The notes under the pieces were generated by a model that worked only from the letters and a program-made list of their open reading frames with translations, did not search any database and was not told the DNA's origin. Position numbers and translations under genes: made by a program. From Bdellovibrionaceae bacterium UBA2351 (GTDB lineage Bacteria; Bdellovibrionota; Bdellovibrionia; Bdellovibrionales; Bdellovibrionaceae), in contig DDTZ01000153.1 in assembly GCA_002344565.1 (NCBI GenBank), positions 1,889 through 32,108 of the forward strand: 30,220 bases of DNA, in the 5' to 3' direction. Position 1 is the first letter of the stretch. Every line of letters begins with the position of its first letter. This document shows, one piece after another, positions 16,781 to 24,532 of this stretch.

Positions 16781-17373
16781 TGATATACTGTCAACATAGA
16801 GTTAACGATATACAGGCACTTAACTCAGTCCCCGAAGAGATCGGAGTTGAGTTTGACATACGTGATTCAAATCGACAAATAATAATGAGTCACGATCCAT
16901 TTTCCAATGGAGAGCTATTTGAGAACTACGCAATGCATGTAAAATCGAGGTTCTTAATAGTAAATGTCAAATCAGAAGGCGTTGAACAAGCCGCACTTCA
17001 AGTATTGAAAAAGAATATGATTTCCAATTATTTTTTTTTAGATCTTAGTTTCCCAGCCTTGGTTAAGCTATCACAACAGGGTGAAAAAAACTTAAGCGCC
17101 CGGTTTAGTAAATACGAACCTGTAGAATACGTAAAAAAAATGGCACCTTTGGTAACATGGGTTTGGGCGGATTTTTTTGAAAAGGAAGGCATTTCTCAGG
17201 ACCAAATAAAGCTATTTCATGATCTTGGGCTGAAGGTTTGCCTTGTTTCGCCAGAACTCCTAAAAGAAAACTCAATAGCGGACATAAAACCTTACGCGTT
17301 ATCACTTTTACAGGAGGCGCCCGATATGGTCTGCACGAAACGCCCCGATGTTTGGAAAGAGTATTTTAGTTAA
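16780..17373 (+). CDS. Glycerophosphodiester phosphodiesterase-like protein, short
   Basis: The N-terminus reads like a GDPD/PI-PLC-type barrel: CQHRVND (H6, R7), GVEFDIRD (E24, D26) and MSHDPF (H38, D39) match the catalytic His, the metal-binding Glu and Asp, and the second His. Later strands (RFLIVNVKSEG, SNYFFLDL, VTWVWADFF, LGLKVCLVSPEL) resemble GDPD beta-alpha units. At 197 residues it is shorter than the usual 240 or more, so the barrel may be compact or degenerate. No signal peptide is visible, so it would act in the cytoplasm. A role in making or recycling a phosphodiester or glycerol-phosphate substituent is possible but unproven. It holds a nine-T run (17031-17039). Its end overlaps the facing methyltransferase gene by eight bases. 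Confidence 0.65.
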   Translation: MIYCQHRVNDIQALNSVPEEIGVEFDIRDSNRQIIMSHDPFSNGELFENYAMHVKSRFLIVNVKSEGVEQAALQVLKKNMISNYFFLDLSFPALVKLSQQGEKNLSARFSKYEPVEYVKKMAPLVTWVWADFFEKEGISQDQIKLFHDLGLKVCLVSPELLKENSIADIKPYALSLLQEAPDMVCTKRPDVWKEYFS

Positions 17374-18088
17374 TTTTTGGTTTTTCCCATATAGCGATAA
17401 TATTTTTTCCAAAAGCATTTATGGTCATACGATCTATAACCTTAGAAATCGGAACAACAGCTTTGTCCCAGAACATAATTTGCTTTAAATTAGGTTGAGA
17501 CTGTTTTAAAAACCACTTATTTCCCAAAGACAGAACGAAACCAGCAGAATCAAAATATTTAATATGAAGTAACTTGGAATCTGCAGGAGTCAGCTCCTTT
17601 AAAGTTCCATGGCTGTATCTTCTATAGTGACCAATCGCCTTATCAAATTCATTGTACAAAAACTGCAGTGCAGGTGCCAAGACGACTATTTTTCCACCTG
17701 GATTAAGCTTATTATAAGCCAATTCCAACTCGCGTTGATCATCTTGGATATGCTCCAAAACATCTAGATAGAGTATGGTATCAAACTTTTCTGTTTCAGG
17801 AACATCTTTCATATAACCCGTTTTAACTTCAATTTTCCCTTTAGCAATATCATCAGCGTATTTATTTTTAAGTATTTTTCCAAATCCAGCATCAGGTTCC
17901 ATACAGGTCCACTTTGTCACCGCCGGATTTATTACCCATGGGATAAATGCACCAATACCCGTTCCGATTTCTAACACCTTACCGGAAACATGATCTTTAA
18001 ATTGGGATGTAATATAGGATTTCCAATTTAAGGCTTTCTCAAAAAGTTCTAATTCCGCACCCGAATACTGAAATCCACTTTCTTGCAT
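17366..18088 (-). CDS. SAM-dependent class I methyltransferase
   Basis: Rossmann-type methyltransferase of 240 residues. Motif I is VLEIGTGIG (38-46), the acidic ribose-binding residue is E64 in CMEPD, motif II is LYLDVLEHI (106-114), and the following LNPGGKIVVLAP (128-139) is motif III/IV. The FDKAIGHYRRYS segment (148-159) occurs in many bacterial sugar or lipid methyltransferases of surface-glycan clusters. The start is the ATG at 18088, because AGGAG (18094-18098) lies five bases upstream. A GTG at 18103 is in frame but would place this ribosome-binding site inside the gene. It is the last gene of the minus-strand cassette with the aldolase-epimerase fusion. It could O-methylate that cassette's product or cap the chain; the target is unknown. 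Confidence 0.88.
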   Translation of the reverse strand: MQESGFQYSGAELELFEKALNWKSYITSQFKDHVSGKVLEIGTGIGAFIPWVINPAVTKWTCMEPDAGFGKILKNKYADDIAKGKIEVKTGYMKDVPETEKFDTILYLDVLEHIQDDQRELELAYNKLNPGGKIVVLAPALQFLYNEFDKAIGHYRRYSHGTLKELTPADSKLLHIKYFDSAGFVLSLGNKWFLKQSQPNLKQIMFWDKAVVPISKVIDRMTINAFGKNIIAIWEKPKIN

Positions 18089-18093
18089 ATAAA

Positions 18094-18098
18094 CTCCT
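18094..18098 (-). promoter_or_regulatory. Ribosome-binding site fixing the methyltransferase start
   Basis: AGGAG on the minus strand, five bases before the ATG at 18088. It lies just after the stop codon of the IMPase-family gene and supports the internal ATG over the GTG at 18103. Confidence 0.7.
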
Positions 18099-18103
18099 AT
18101 CAC

Positions 18104-18958
18104 CTAAATTAATTGATCTAATAGCCAAGAATGTAACTTGGAATTAGTAGCCACTATTTCTCCAGACAAACTGCCCGCATCTTGCCCGTTGAACTTTGTA
18201 ATTGATCCGCCGGCTTCTTTCAAAATTAGTATACCAGCGGCCGTATCCCACTCGTCTAAACCTCGTTCCCAGTACCCATCAATTCGGCCCGCAGCCACAT
18301 AAGCTAAATCCAATGCGGCTGTTCCACTTCGACGTACGCCCAAGGTACCTTCGGAAATTTTTCTAAATGATGAGTATGCATGATCTGCAAATCCCAATCT
18401 GGCGGCCGCAAAACCGCTAGAAAATAAAGCTACTTGAGGGTTCGAAACATTTGAAACTTTCATTCTATTTCCATTAATAAATGCACCCTGCTCAAAACCC
18501 GCAGCGAACATTTCTTGTCTGACCGGGTCCCAGGTTAAGCCTAGTATAGCCGTCCAGACTCCATTCACTTTCATCAATAGACAAACCGTCGAACAAAAGA
18601 AAGGATACGCACGAAAGTAATTTTTTGTTCCATCGATTGGGTCAATCAACCAAAATGCGTCTATGTCTTTTATTGTGGTTTCTATAGATGCTTTTGCGCC
18701 CGATTGACTCTCTTCACCCAGGATAACTTCACCGGGAAAAAATTTTCGAATTCTTTCTGCAATAAAGGTCTCAACTTCTTTATCAAAGCGAGTCACTAAA
18801 TCGCGCACCGAGGATTTCGTTCCTAACTGAAGAAAATCTTCTCGATTCTCGTCAGTCCCCGGATTGGCAGAAAAGCCTTGCATAATAAGAGGCGTGGAAT
18901 CTCTTAATATCTCGGAAACTATTTTAAGGCGTTTTTGTATCTCTTGGCCAACGAGCAT
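18104..18958 (-). CDS. Inositol-monophosphatase-family sugar phosphatase
   Basis: Mg-dependent, lithium-sensitive phosphatase superfamily. All metal-binding motifs are present: GEES (81-84), WLIDPIDGTKNY (103-114) with the two Asp and Thr, and EWDTAAG (236-242). At 284 residues it fits the family. Members act on myo-inositol phosphate, fructose-1,6-bisphosphate, histidinol phosphate or 3'-phosphoadenosine phosphate, and motifs alone do not decide. Here it sits one base after the tandem nucleotidyltransferase gene and downstream of a kinase-aldolase-epimerase fusion, so a role removing phosphate from a sugar or polyol phosphate in that pathway is the best inference. No strong Shine-Dalgarno precedes the start, which suggests coupling. 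Confidence 0.9.
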   Translation of the reverse strand: MLVGQEIQKRLKIVSEILRDSTPLIMQGFSANPGTDENREDFLQLGTKSSVRDLVTRFDKEVETFIAERIRKFFPGEVILGEESQSGAKASIETTIKDIDAFWLIDPIDGTKNYFRAYPFFCSTVCLLMKVNGVWTAILGLTWDPVRQEMFAAGFEQGAFINGNRMKVSNVSNPQVALFSSGFAAARLGFADHAYSSFRKISEGTLGVRRSGTAALDLAYVAAGRIDGYWERGLDEWDTAAGILILKEAGGSITKFNGQDAGSLSGEIVATNSKLHSWLLDQLI

Positions 18959-18959
18959 A

Positions 18960-20489
18960 TTATTTACTACGCTGGTCTAATTTTTTGGAAAAATAACTCC
19001 AAAATTCATACTCTTGATATTCCTCTGGGGTCCCAAGATGAATGTAATTGTCCAGGGCAAAAGCAGAAACTTTTTTACCCGAATTAACCAAATGCTTTAG
19101 GAAATGATCGGCACACATTTCGTTTTTTTGATCAAAAGGAGTCGCTTCTAAATCCTTAAAAACGTTACCGTCCTTAAACCAAAATAATCCGGCCAATCCC
19201 AAATCGGCTTCGGATGATTTTGATTTTATATGGACGTCGGTAATCTGGGTTCCAAGAGCCGAAACAAACGTGTGATGGGAGGATAACTTGTTTTGCAACA
19301 ACGACGGTGTGAACGTAAAAATAATAGCATCTGGGTTTTGAGCATCAATAGTTGTCTGAAGACGTTTGAAGTCAATTAAGCCTAAAGCATCACATGAAGT
19401 TAATAAGAAGTTTTTTTGTTGAGTTAAGTAATCTCGAGAGCGCAGCAGAGTTTCAAATTGTGACTTAGTTTGTTCACCTAAGTTAATGACTTTAAATTGA
19501 TCAGAAAGATTGCCCATTTTTTGAGCCACGTTATCTACTGTAAGTATCGTCACCCCGGTATTCGGAACCATGTTTTTAGAAACAAATTTGAACATAGGCT
19601 CACCATCAACCGGAAGCAACGCTTTGGGAGCATCACCTAAAGACTTCATTCGTGAACCCAGGCCACCCATGCAGCAAATGTTTCTAATATTAAATGTTTC
19701 TATTTTATTTTTAACCGAGACCCTTAGATTTCTAAAAAAACGCATCCATCGATTAAAATCACCTAATTGCGAAGGCAGACCCCAATGAATAAAGAAATCA
19801 ACATCAACCATCTTGATGGTCTTTCCCTCACCAATGAGCTCGTTAAAAGATATGCTAGGAAAGAACTCTCCCGCTACGCGCTTTTCGGCAGCGACCATTT
19901 TCTTGAACGCGTTCAACATTTCACTTCCTTTTCGGAAATAAAATACGCCAACGGATAAGGGTTCGTTCATCCAATCATCGGTAAACGATTTCTTTTCTTG
20001 AATGACATCAAGAGTTTTAGGATTGCTTTGAGATGGCTTGCAAAACGCTGAAAAATTATCTTTTACCAAATGAGGATGAAACTTCTGTCGTGTGAAGACA
20101 ATGCCATCCGCATCTAGTTCCGGTCGAATATTCTTTTCATAATCCCAGGTCCAAAAAATATCGCAATAAGAAACAAAATAAGCTTCGTCTTGAGGAAGAT
20201 ATTTTTCCGCTCTTAATATGGAAAAAACGGGACCATCTTTGTGGGCATCAACCGCGCACGGAACAACGTCAGGAAACGATTTTAAATATTTTAGTTCTGC
20301 TTCGGTCACTAAATCAGGAGAGTAAATTATGTATTTCGTTACGTCGGAAGGAAATGCATCCATTACGTGTTTTATCATAGGCTTGCCATCGATTTCGATA
20401 AATGGCTTGTACGTATCAAATCCCGCCTTTCTAAAGCGGGATCCCGTGCCGACCATAGGAACTATTAAATTTACTTTAGTTGGCATCAT
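18960..20489 (-). CDS. Tandem nucleotidyltransferase (two sugar-phosphate NTP-transferase domains)
   Basis: A 509-residue protein built from two nucleotidyltransferase domains. The first (about 5-250) has VGTGSRFR (13-20), KPFIEIDGKPMI (28-39), a metal Asp in SYCD (107-110) and ends FIHWGLPSQLGDFNRW (233-248). The second (about 267-500) has GGLGSRM (275-281), PKALLPVDGEPMF (288-300), TSCD (364-367) and ends YIHLGTPEEYQEYEFW (482-497). The matching order shows an internal duplication, though the halves are now quite different. Single-domain relatives activate a sugar-1-phosphate or polyol phosphate with CTP, GTP, TTP or UTP. Two domains could activate two substrates, or one could be regulatory. 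The start (ATG 20489 or 20486) overlaps the end of the fusion gene, so the two are coupled. Confidence 0.88.
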   Translation of the reverse strand: MMPTKVNLIVPMVGTGSRFRKAGFDTYKPFIEIDGKPMIKHVMDAFPSDVTKYIIYSPDLVTEAELKYLKSFPDVVPCAVDAHKDGPVFSILRAEKYLPQDEAYFVSYCDIFWTWDYEKNIRPELDADGIVFTRQKFHPHLVKDNFSAFCKPSQSNPKTLDVIQEKKSFTDDWMNEPLSVGVFYFRKGSEMLNAFKKMVAAEKRVAGEFFPSISFNELIGEGKTIKMVDVDFFIHWGLPSQLGDFNRWMRFFRNLRVSVKNKIETFNIRNICCMGGLGSRMKSLGDAPKALLPVDGEPMFKFVSKNMVPNTGVTILTVDNVAQKMGNLSDQFKVINLGEQTKSQFETLLRSRDYLTQQKNFLLTSCDALGLIDFKRLQTTIDAQNPDAIIFTFTPSLLQNKLSSHHTFVSALGTQITDVHIKSKSSEADLGLAGLFWFKDGNVFKDLEATPFDQKNEMCADHFLKHLVNSGKKVSAFALDNYIHLGTPEEYQEYEFWSYFSKKLDQRSK

Positions 20490-23400
20490 ACAGTTGGGGA
20501 GCTCTCTAGCACTTGTTTAAGTGTTTGAACTTTACCACTAATTTCCTGTAACGTCGGAGCTTTTACAATCGACCAACCAGCAAAAATTTGAGCGCCAGCA
20601 TTTTTACATAGCTTAGCAGTTTCAAAGTTTAAACCGCCATCACACTCGATCAAGAAATCGCGTCCCAATTCCATCACAAAATCATGAAGCGCTGAAATTC
20701 GACCTAAAGTATTGAATTGGAAAATCTGACCGCCGTAACCAATTGGTACACCCATTACAACTGACCAATCAAGTTCAGCATCATGAATGATCTGCTTCAA
20801 GTTAGAATCAATCGAGGCGCTCGTCTCGATGATTAATCCAGGACGCGCACCCAAGCGACGAATTAATTTCAATACAGATACAACATCCTTTGGATTTCTT
20901 AATGACCGCTCGTGAATCGCGATCGCGTTACACCCGGCCTCCACATACTGTTCAATGTAGGATGGTCCACCGTCGATAGGCTCATGCGGATTTTCAACCA
21001 TCAAATGCGCGTGCAAGATCGCATTTGGGAACTTACTGCGGATAATTTTGGACTTTTCAACACCAGAGAACTTACGAGTGATAAATTTTCCATCGCCAGC
21101 GTCTATGTGGAAATATCTGATACCGCTATTCCATAGAGTATTCAGTAATTCGCCCTGCATATTTTCAATTGAAACTTCGATCATTGACGCCGCAAACTGC
21201 AGCTTTTCACGTGAATCACCATGCTTTTCTTTGATTTGGTTAGAATGTGCTTTTAACCAAATCGCCACTTCATTAACAATCACATCAACATGCTCTGGTG
21301 AATAATTAAATTCAGAGTACCTGAAGTAATTTTCGTCCATTGGAGATAATTTCGGACTGTTAATAGTATCCATAATTTCTGATGTTTTATTTACTAATGC
21401 CGCGTGAACTCGTTGAATTTCAGGGGTTTGTAATGCATCAAATTCCGCACGTAGCAATGGTACTGTTTTCTTTGGATCAAGACCAAATTCTTTACTCTTT
21501 TTATAAACGTTTTCTGGCATGTTCTTTAGGAGAACTTCTAAAAGGTCGCCAGCTACATTGATTTTATGACAACCAGCTGTAGCGCGAGCTAAAACATCAC
21601 GATGACTTTTTGTAGTACCGTGTAATACCGGACTTACAAAATTTTCTGACTTTAAACCTTCGCGCCATTCACGTGAGATTTCCACTTGAGGAATATCTTT
21701 ATCTTCCCCGTGATGAGTCGTCCCTAAATTTCCAATAAACAACATAGGACGAGCCAAGAACGCCTCGAGGCCCTTCTTTTTAAACTCGCGCTGTAGTGCA
21801 CGGGTAAATAATCTTAGATCTTCCACAGTCGGATAATGAACCTTATTAGATTCACCAATATAACTTAGCTCACCGGCACAAATCTCGCGATCCATAAGGT
21901 ATGTTGTTTCAGGATCTGCCACTAAACTAGCGGCATAAGCAGCGATAGTTGAATAAGCCTCTTCTAAGTCTTTACGTTCTAAAGATTTTGTTTTGAATAA
22001 AGCCGAGCCATCTAGGACGGCATGAGTAACGTCTTTCGTAGCCGCGGCTTTCATTAAAAAATCTTTCGCACGACCGCGAGGTTTATCATTTTCAGCATTT
22101 ACATGATCTAACCCAATACCGAAAAGTGGCGGTGGCCCTTTATGGGTAAGAACATAATCTCTAGCCGCTTTCTTGCATGCCTTAATTAAATCAACGGGAC
22201 CGTCTTTTGGTTTTAAGTAGCCATATGCTTCCGCTGTCTGGTGGCCAATGGCATTTAGAGATGACTGCAGAACAACAGGACGACGTTTATCAGCCGCCGC
22301 AGCGATGTGAGCGGACGCATCCAATGAATTTTCGCGAATGTCGTATACGTTCGCACCCAAAACCGCAGAATTTTCTTCTCTAAGCGCTAACCACAAATAA
22401 ACCTCTCCCAAAATTGTTGGCTCCATAGAAACCAACGAGTTGAGAGTCACTGATTTTTCGTGACCTTGAGGTAAATCTTTCCATAATTTTTCCGTCGGAA
22501 TAGAAAAGCCAGTCAAGTATTGTTGAATAAATTGGGTCGCACGTTTTCTTAGAATTCTAATTGGCGACGACAACAGCATTTTAAGTTCTTTTAGCGCCTG
22601 CTGAGTTTTTGGACCGTCGCCAGATAAGAAGTCCGTAAAAATATATCCATCTTTCAATCTTAGATGTTGGCAATTTTTCGCCATGAACTCGCGAGCTTGT
22701 TTTCTTTCGGAAATAACGATTTTGTCATAGGCCGCTTGAGATTCAGCAAACAGCTCAGTGAGCTCAACCGGCGTTTCCCAAGATGCTTTAAATTTCTTAA
22801 ATTTCTGATTAAGTTCTTTATTAGAATGTCTTAAGGCTATGATGTAATTGCCAACACGACAATTTGAAACTCCGCATGCATCCAAAGCCGATTGAAAAAA
22901 ATTAATCTCTTGAAACAATGAAACACGCTGAATCCAAACGCCACCTTCAGTTAACAAACTTAACAAGGCGCGAGTCGCAGAAATATTTTCAAATTCTTTG
23001 CCGATGTATACGGGCTCAATAGTTATGCCTTTAAGGAAAGCCGGCATCGCAAATGCTGTCGGCAACATAACGCGTACATCAGAGCTTGTGCTTTGAGATA
23101 GCTCGGGCGTTGTTTCCGTAACTTGATTCATTTTACCATCATCAATTTCACCTAAGTTGCGACGAATGGTAATTTGCTTAAAACCACCCTTCCAAAATAA
23201 ATTCAGTACTAGGTTTTGATGAGTCACATCAACCAGAATAGAGGCTTCTTGGTGATGAGTTTTATTACTAAAAATCCCTAGTCCTAAAGAGACCGGAAGG
23301 CGACGGTAATACACTTCATAAAGCGCGTCCGTATGAGAGATTTTTAAATGATAGTCCTTCATTTCAGAATTGAATGGAGCAACGATACCGTCTGCAACGG

Positions 23401-24328
23401 ATTCCAAATCTGACGACAATTCACCTAAGCTAATTCGCAAATGCTGGCCTACAGTATTATCCCACTTACGAATAGCCCCGATCGCTGAAACTAAACTGTC
23501 TTTTAACGGCTGAGTAACTAAAAGAGACTTTGAAAATAGGAAATCTGAGTAATTTATATCCTGTCCAGCTATGTGAACTGGTTTCTCTAGCCAAGTGCTT
23601 CCTGCGATCTGGTCCAAAACTTTAGGGGCTTTGTAATCTGTATTATCAATAGCCAGATCCGCATTTAAGCCAAATCTTTGCATGTGGTGTTTGAATGACG
23701 GAACATCCACTCTCCAAAAATAATCCGTAGCCTCTTCGGCACCACGATATCCGCTCACGCGTGCGATTTTCCTGTTTAAAAATTCCATTTCACTGCCGAT
23801 TAAAACGCAGTTCAAATCAATAAGGTCATTAATTTTTGTTCTTAGTGTGTAGTGTCCTTCAAGAATCACCACTAATCCTGGCTTCAAAGTCACTTCATCT
23901 GTGCCGGCGGTTTCACCACCAAGCTCACGTGAATATAACTTTTCTAGTTTAACTGCTTGAGGAGTCGAGTTTTTTTCTGTAATAAATTTTTGATTATACA
24001 AAGCAACTTTGCGACAAAAATCTTCAACAATTTCCATACGCATATGCAGTTCTGCTTCATATCGAAACGGATCTTCTGTTTTCTTAAGGTTAGCCAGATC
24101 TTCAACGCGATTTTTTCTATCCAACAACGCCCAGTCCACTCGGTAGACCCAAGTATCAACTCCTTGCTTTTTCAGTTTGTCTGAAAGCGAGTTTGCTAGC
24201 ATTGTTTTTCCAGATGCCGTTGGACCATCAATACCAATTAAACGAATCGCATTCGATGTATTTTTTGTGATTTCATTAAGGCGATGAATCAGTTGATCCA
24301 CGATAGTTTCATTTGTGTATGTAGCCAT
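20486..24328 (-). CDS. Multi-enzyme fusion: P-loop kinase, unknown region, class II aldolase, ribulose-phosphate-3-epimerase-like
   Basis: A 1280-residue protein joining at least three enzymes. Residues about 25-245 are a uridine-kinase/phosphoribulokinase-like P-loop kinase with GPTASGKT (35-42), RVDWALLDR (63-71) and EGHY (157-160). Residues about 250-635 match nothing I recognise. Residues about 640-990 are a class II (zinc) aldolase: GANVYDIRENSLDA (658-671), GLDHVNAE (739-746, D741 and zinc His H742), LDGS (772-775), GNLGTTHHG (866-874), LHGTTKSH (902-909) and GCHKINVAGDL (919-929). Residues about 1040-1280 resemble ribulose-phosphate 3-epimerase: HIDAGDG (1074-1080), HLMV (1108-1111), IGYGGQIF (1196-1203), CDGG (1229-1232), with metal ligands H1074, D1076, H1108 and D1230 all present. 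It likely makes and remodels a ketose phosphate in the cytoplasm for the downstream nucleotidyltransferase. The substrate is unknown. Confidence 0.88.
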   Translation of the reverse strand: MATYTNETIVDQLIHRLNEITKNTSNAIRLIGIDGPTASGKTMLANSLSDKLKKQGVDTWVYRVDWALLDRKNRVEDLANLKKTEDPFRYEAELHMRMEIVEDFCRKVALYNQKFITEKNSTPQAVKLEKLYSRELGGETAGTDEVTLKPGLVVILEGHYTLRTKINDLIDLNCVLIGSEMEFLNRKIARVSGYRGAEEATDYFWRVDVPSFKHHMQRFGLNADLAIDNTDYKAPKVLDQIAGSTWLEKPVHIAGQDINYSDFLFSKSLLVTQPLKDSLVSAIGAIRKWDNTVGQHLRISLGELSSDLESVADGIVAPFNSEMKDYHLKISHTDALYEVYYRRLPVSLGLGIFSNKTHHQEASILVDVTHQNLVLNLFWKGGFKQITIRRNLGEIDDGKMNQVTETTPELSQSTSSDVRVMLPTAFAMPAFLKGITIEPVYIGKEFENISATRALLSLLTEGGVWIQRVSLFQEINFFQSALDACGVSNCRVGNYIIALRHSNKELNQKFKKFKASWETPVELTELFAESQAAYDKIVISERKQAREFMAKNCQHLRLKDGYIFTDFLSGDGPKTQQALKELKMLLSSPIRILRKRATQFIQQYLTGFSIPTEKLWKDLPQGHEKSVTLNSLVSMEPTILGEVYLWLALREENSAVLGANVYDIRENSLDASAHIAAAADKRRPVVLQSSLNAIGHQTAEAYGYLKPKDGPVDLIKACKKAARDYVLTHKGPPPLFGIGLDHVNAENDKPRGRAKDFLMKAAATKDVTHAVLDGSALFKTKSLERKDLEEAYSTIAAYAASLVADPETTYLMDREICAGELSYIGESNKVHYPTVEDLRLFTRALQREFKKKGLEAFLARPMLFIGNLGTTHHGEDKDIPQVEISREWREGLKSENFVSPVLHGTTKSHRDVLARATAGCHKINVAGDLLEVLLKNMPENVYKKSKEFGLDPKKTVPLLRAEFDALQTPEIQRVHAALVNKTSEIMDTINSPKLSPMDENYFRYSEFNYSPEHVDVIVNEVAIWLKAHSNQIKEKHGDSREKLQFAASMIEVSIENMQGELLNTLWNSGIRYFHIDAGDGKFITRKFSGVEKSKIIRSKFPNAILHAHLMVENPHEPIDGGPSYIEQYVEAGCNAIAIHERSLRNPKDVVSVLKLIRRLGARPGLIIETSASIDSNLKQIIHDAELDWSVVMGVPIGYGGQIFQFNTLGRISALHDFVMELGRDFLIECDGGLNFETAKLCKNAGAQIFAGWSIVKAPTLQEISGKVQTLKQVLESSPTV

Positions 24329-24357
24329 TTATTTCTCGCTTTTTTTGTCTATAGAAA

Positions 24358-24386
24358 TTTGTAAAATGCCGCTAATCAATAGTCAA
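24358..24386 (-). promoter_or_regulatory. Candidate sigma-70 promoter for the fusion-gene cassette
   Basis: On the minus strand, TTGACT (24386-24381) and TACAAA (24363-24358) are spaced by 17 bases, matching 5 of 6 and 4 of 6 consensus positions. They lie about 30 bases before the ATG at 24328, which has only a weak GAG-type ribosome-binding site. The rest of the 204-base gap (24329-24532) shows no ORF and no clear hairpin terminator after the acyltransferase gene, so read-through from upstream is also possible. Confidence 0.45.
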
Positions 24387-24532
24387 AGTGAATAACCTAT
24401 TCTTTTCCAACTTATCGAAAATTTTAACGAATTTTGATAACCATAAAATGGCGAAGCAAAACGCGAGAAATGCCGCATTGCGTCTTTTAACTAATTCTTG
24501 GGAATTTATCGTAGATTGATAACTGCCCAAAA

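Noticed and set aside
17031..17039. Nine-T run in the GDPD-like gene (and nine-A run at 8867-8875 on the opposite strand) as phase-variation switches
   Set aside because: Runs of 7 to 9 T or A occur in several genes here and follow from AT-rich Phe/Lys codons; there is no sign of selection for slippage.
24329..24532. Rho-independent terminator after the acyltransferase gene
   Set aside because: No stable stem followed by a T run was found on the minus strand; read-through into the cassette remains possible.
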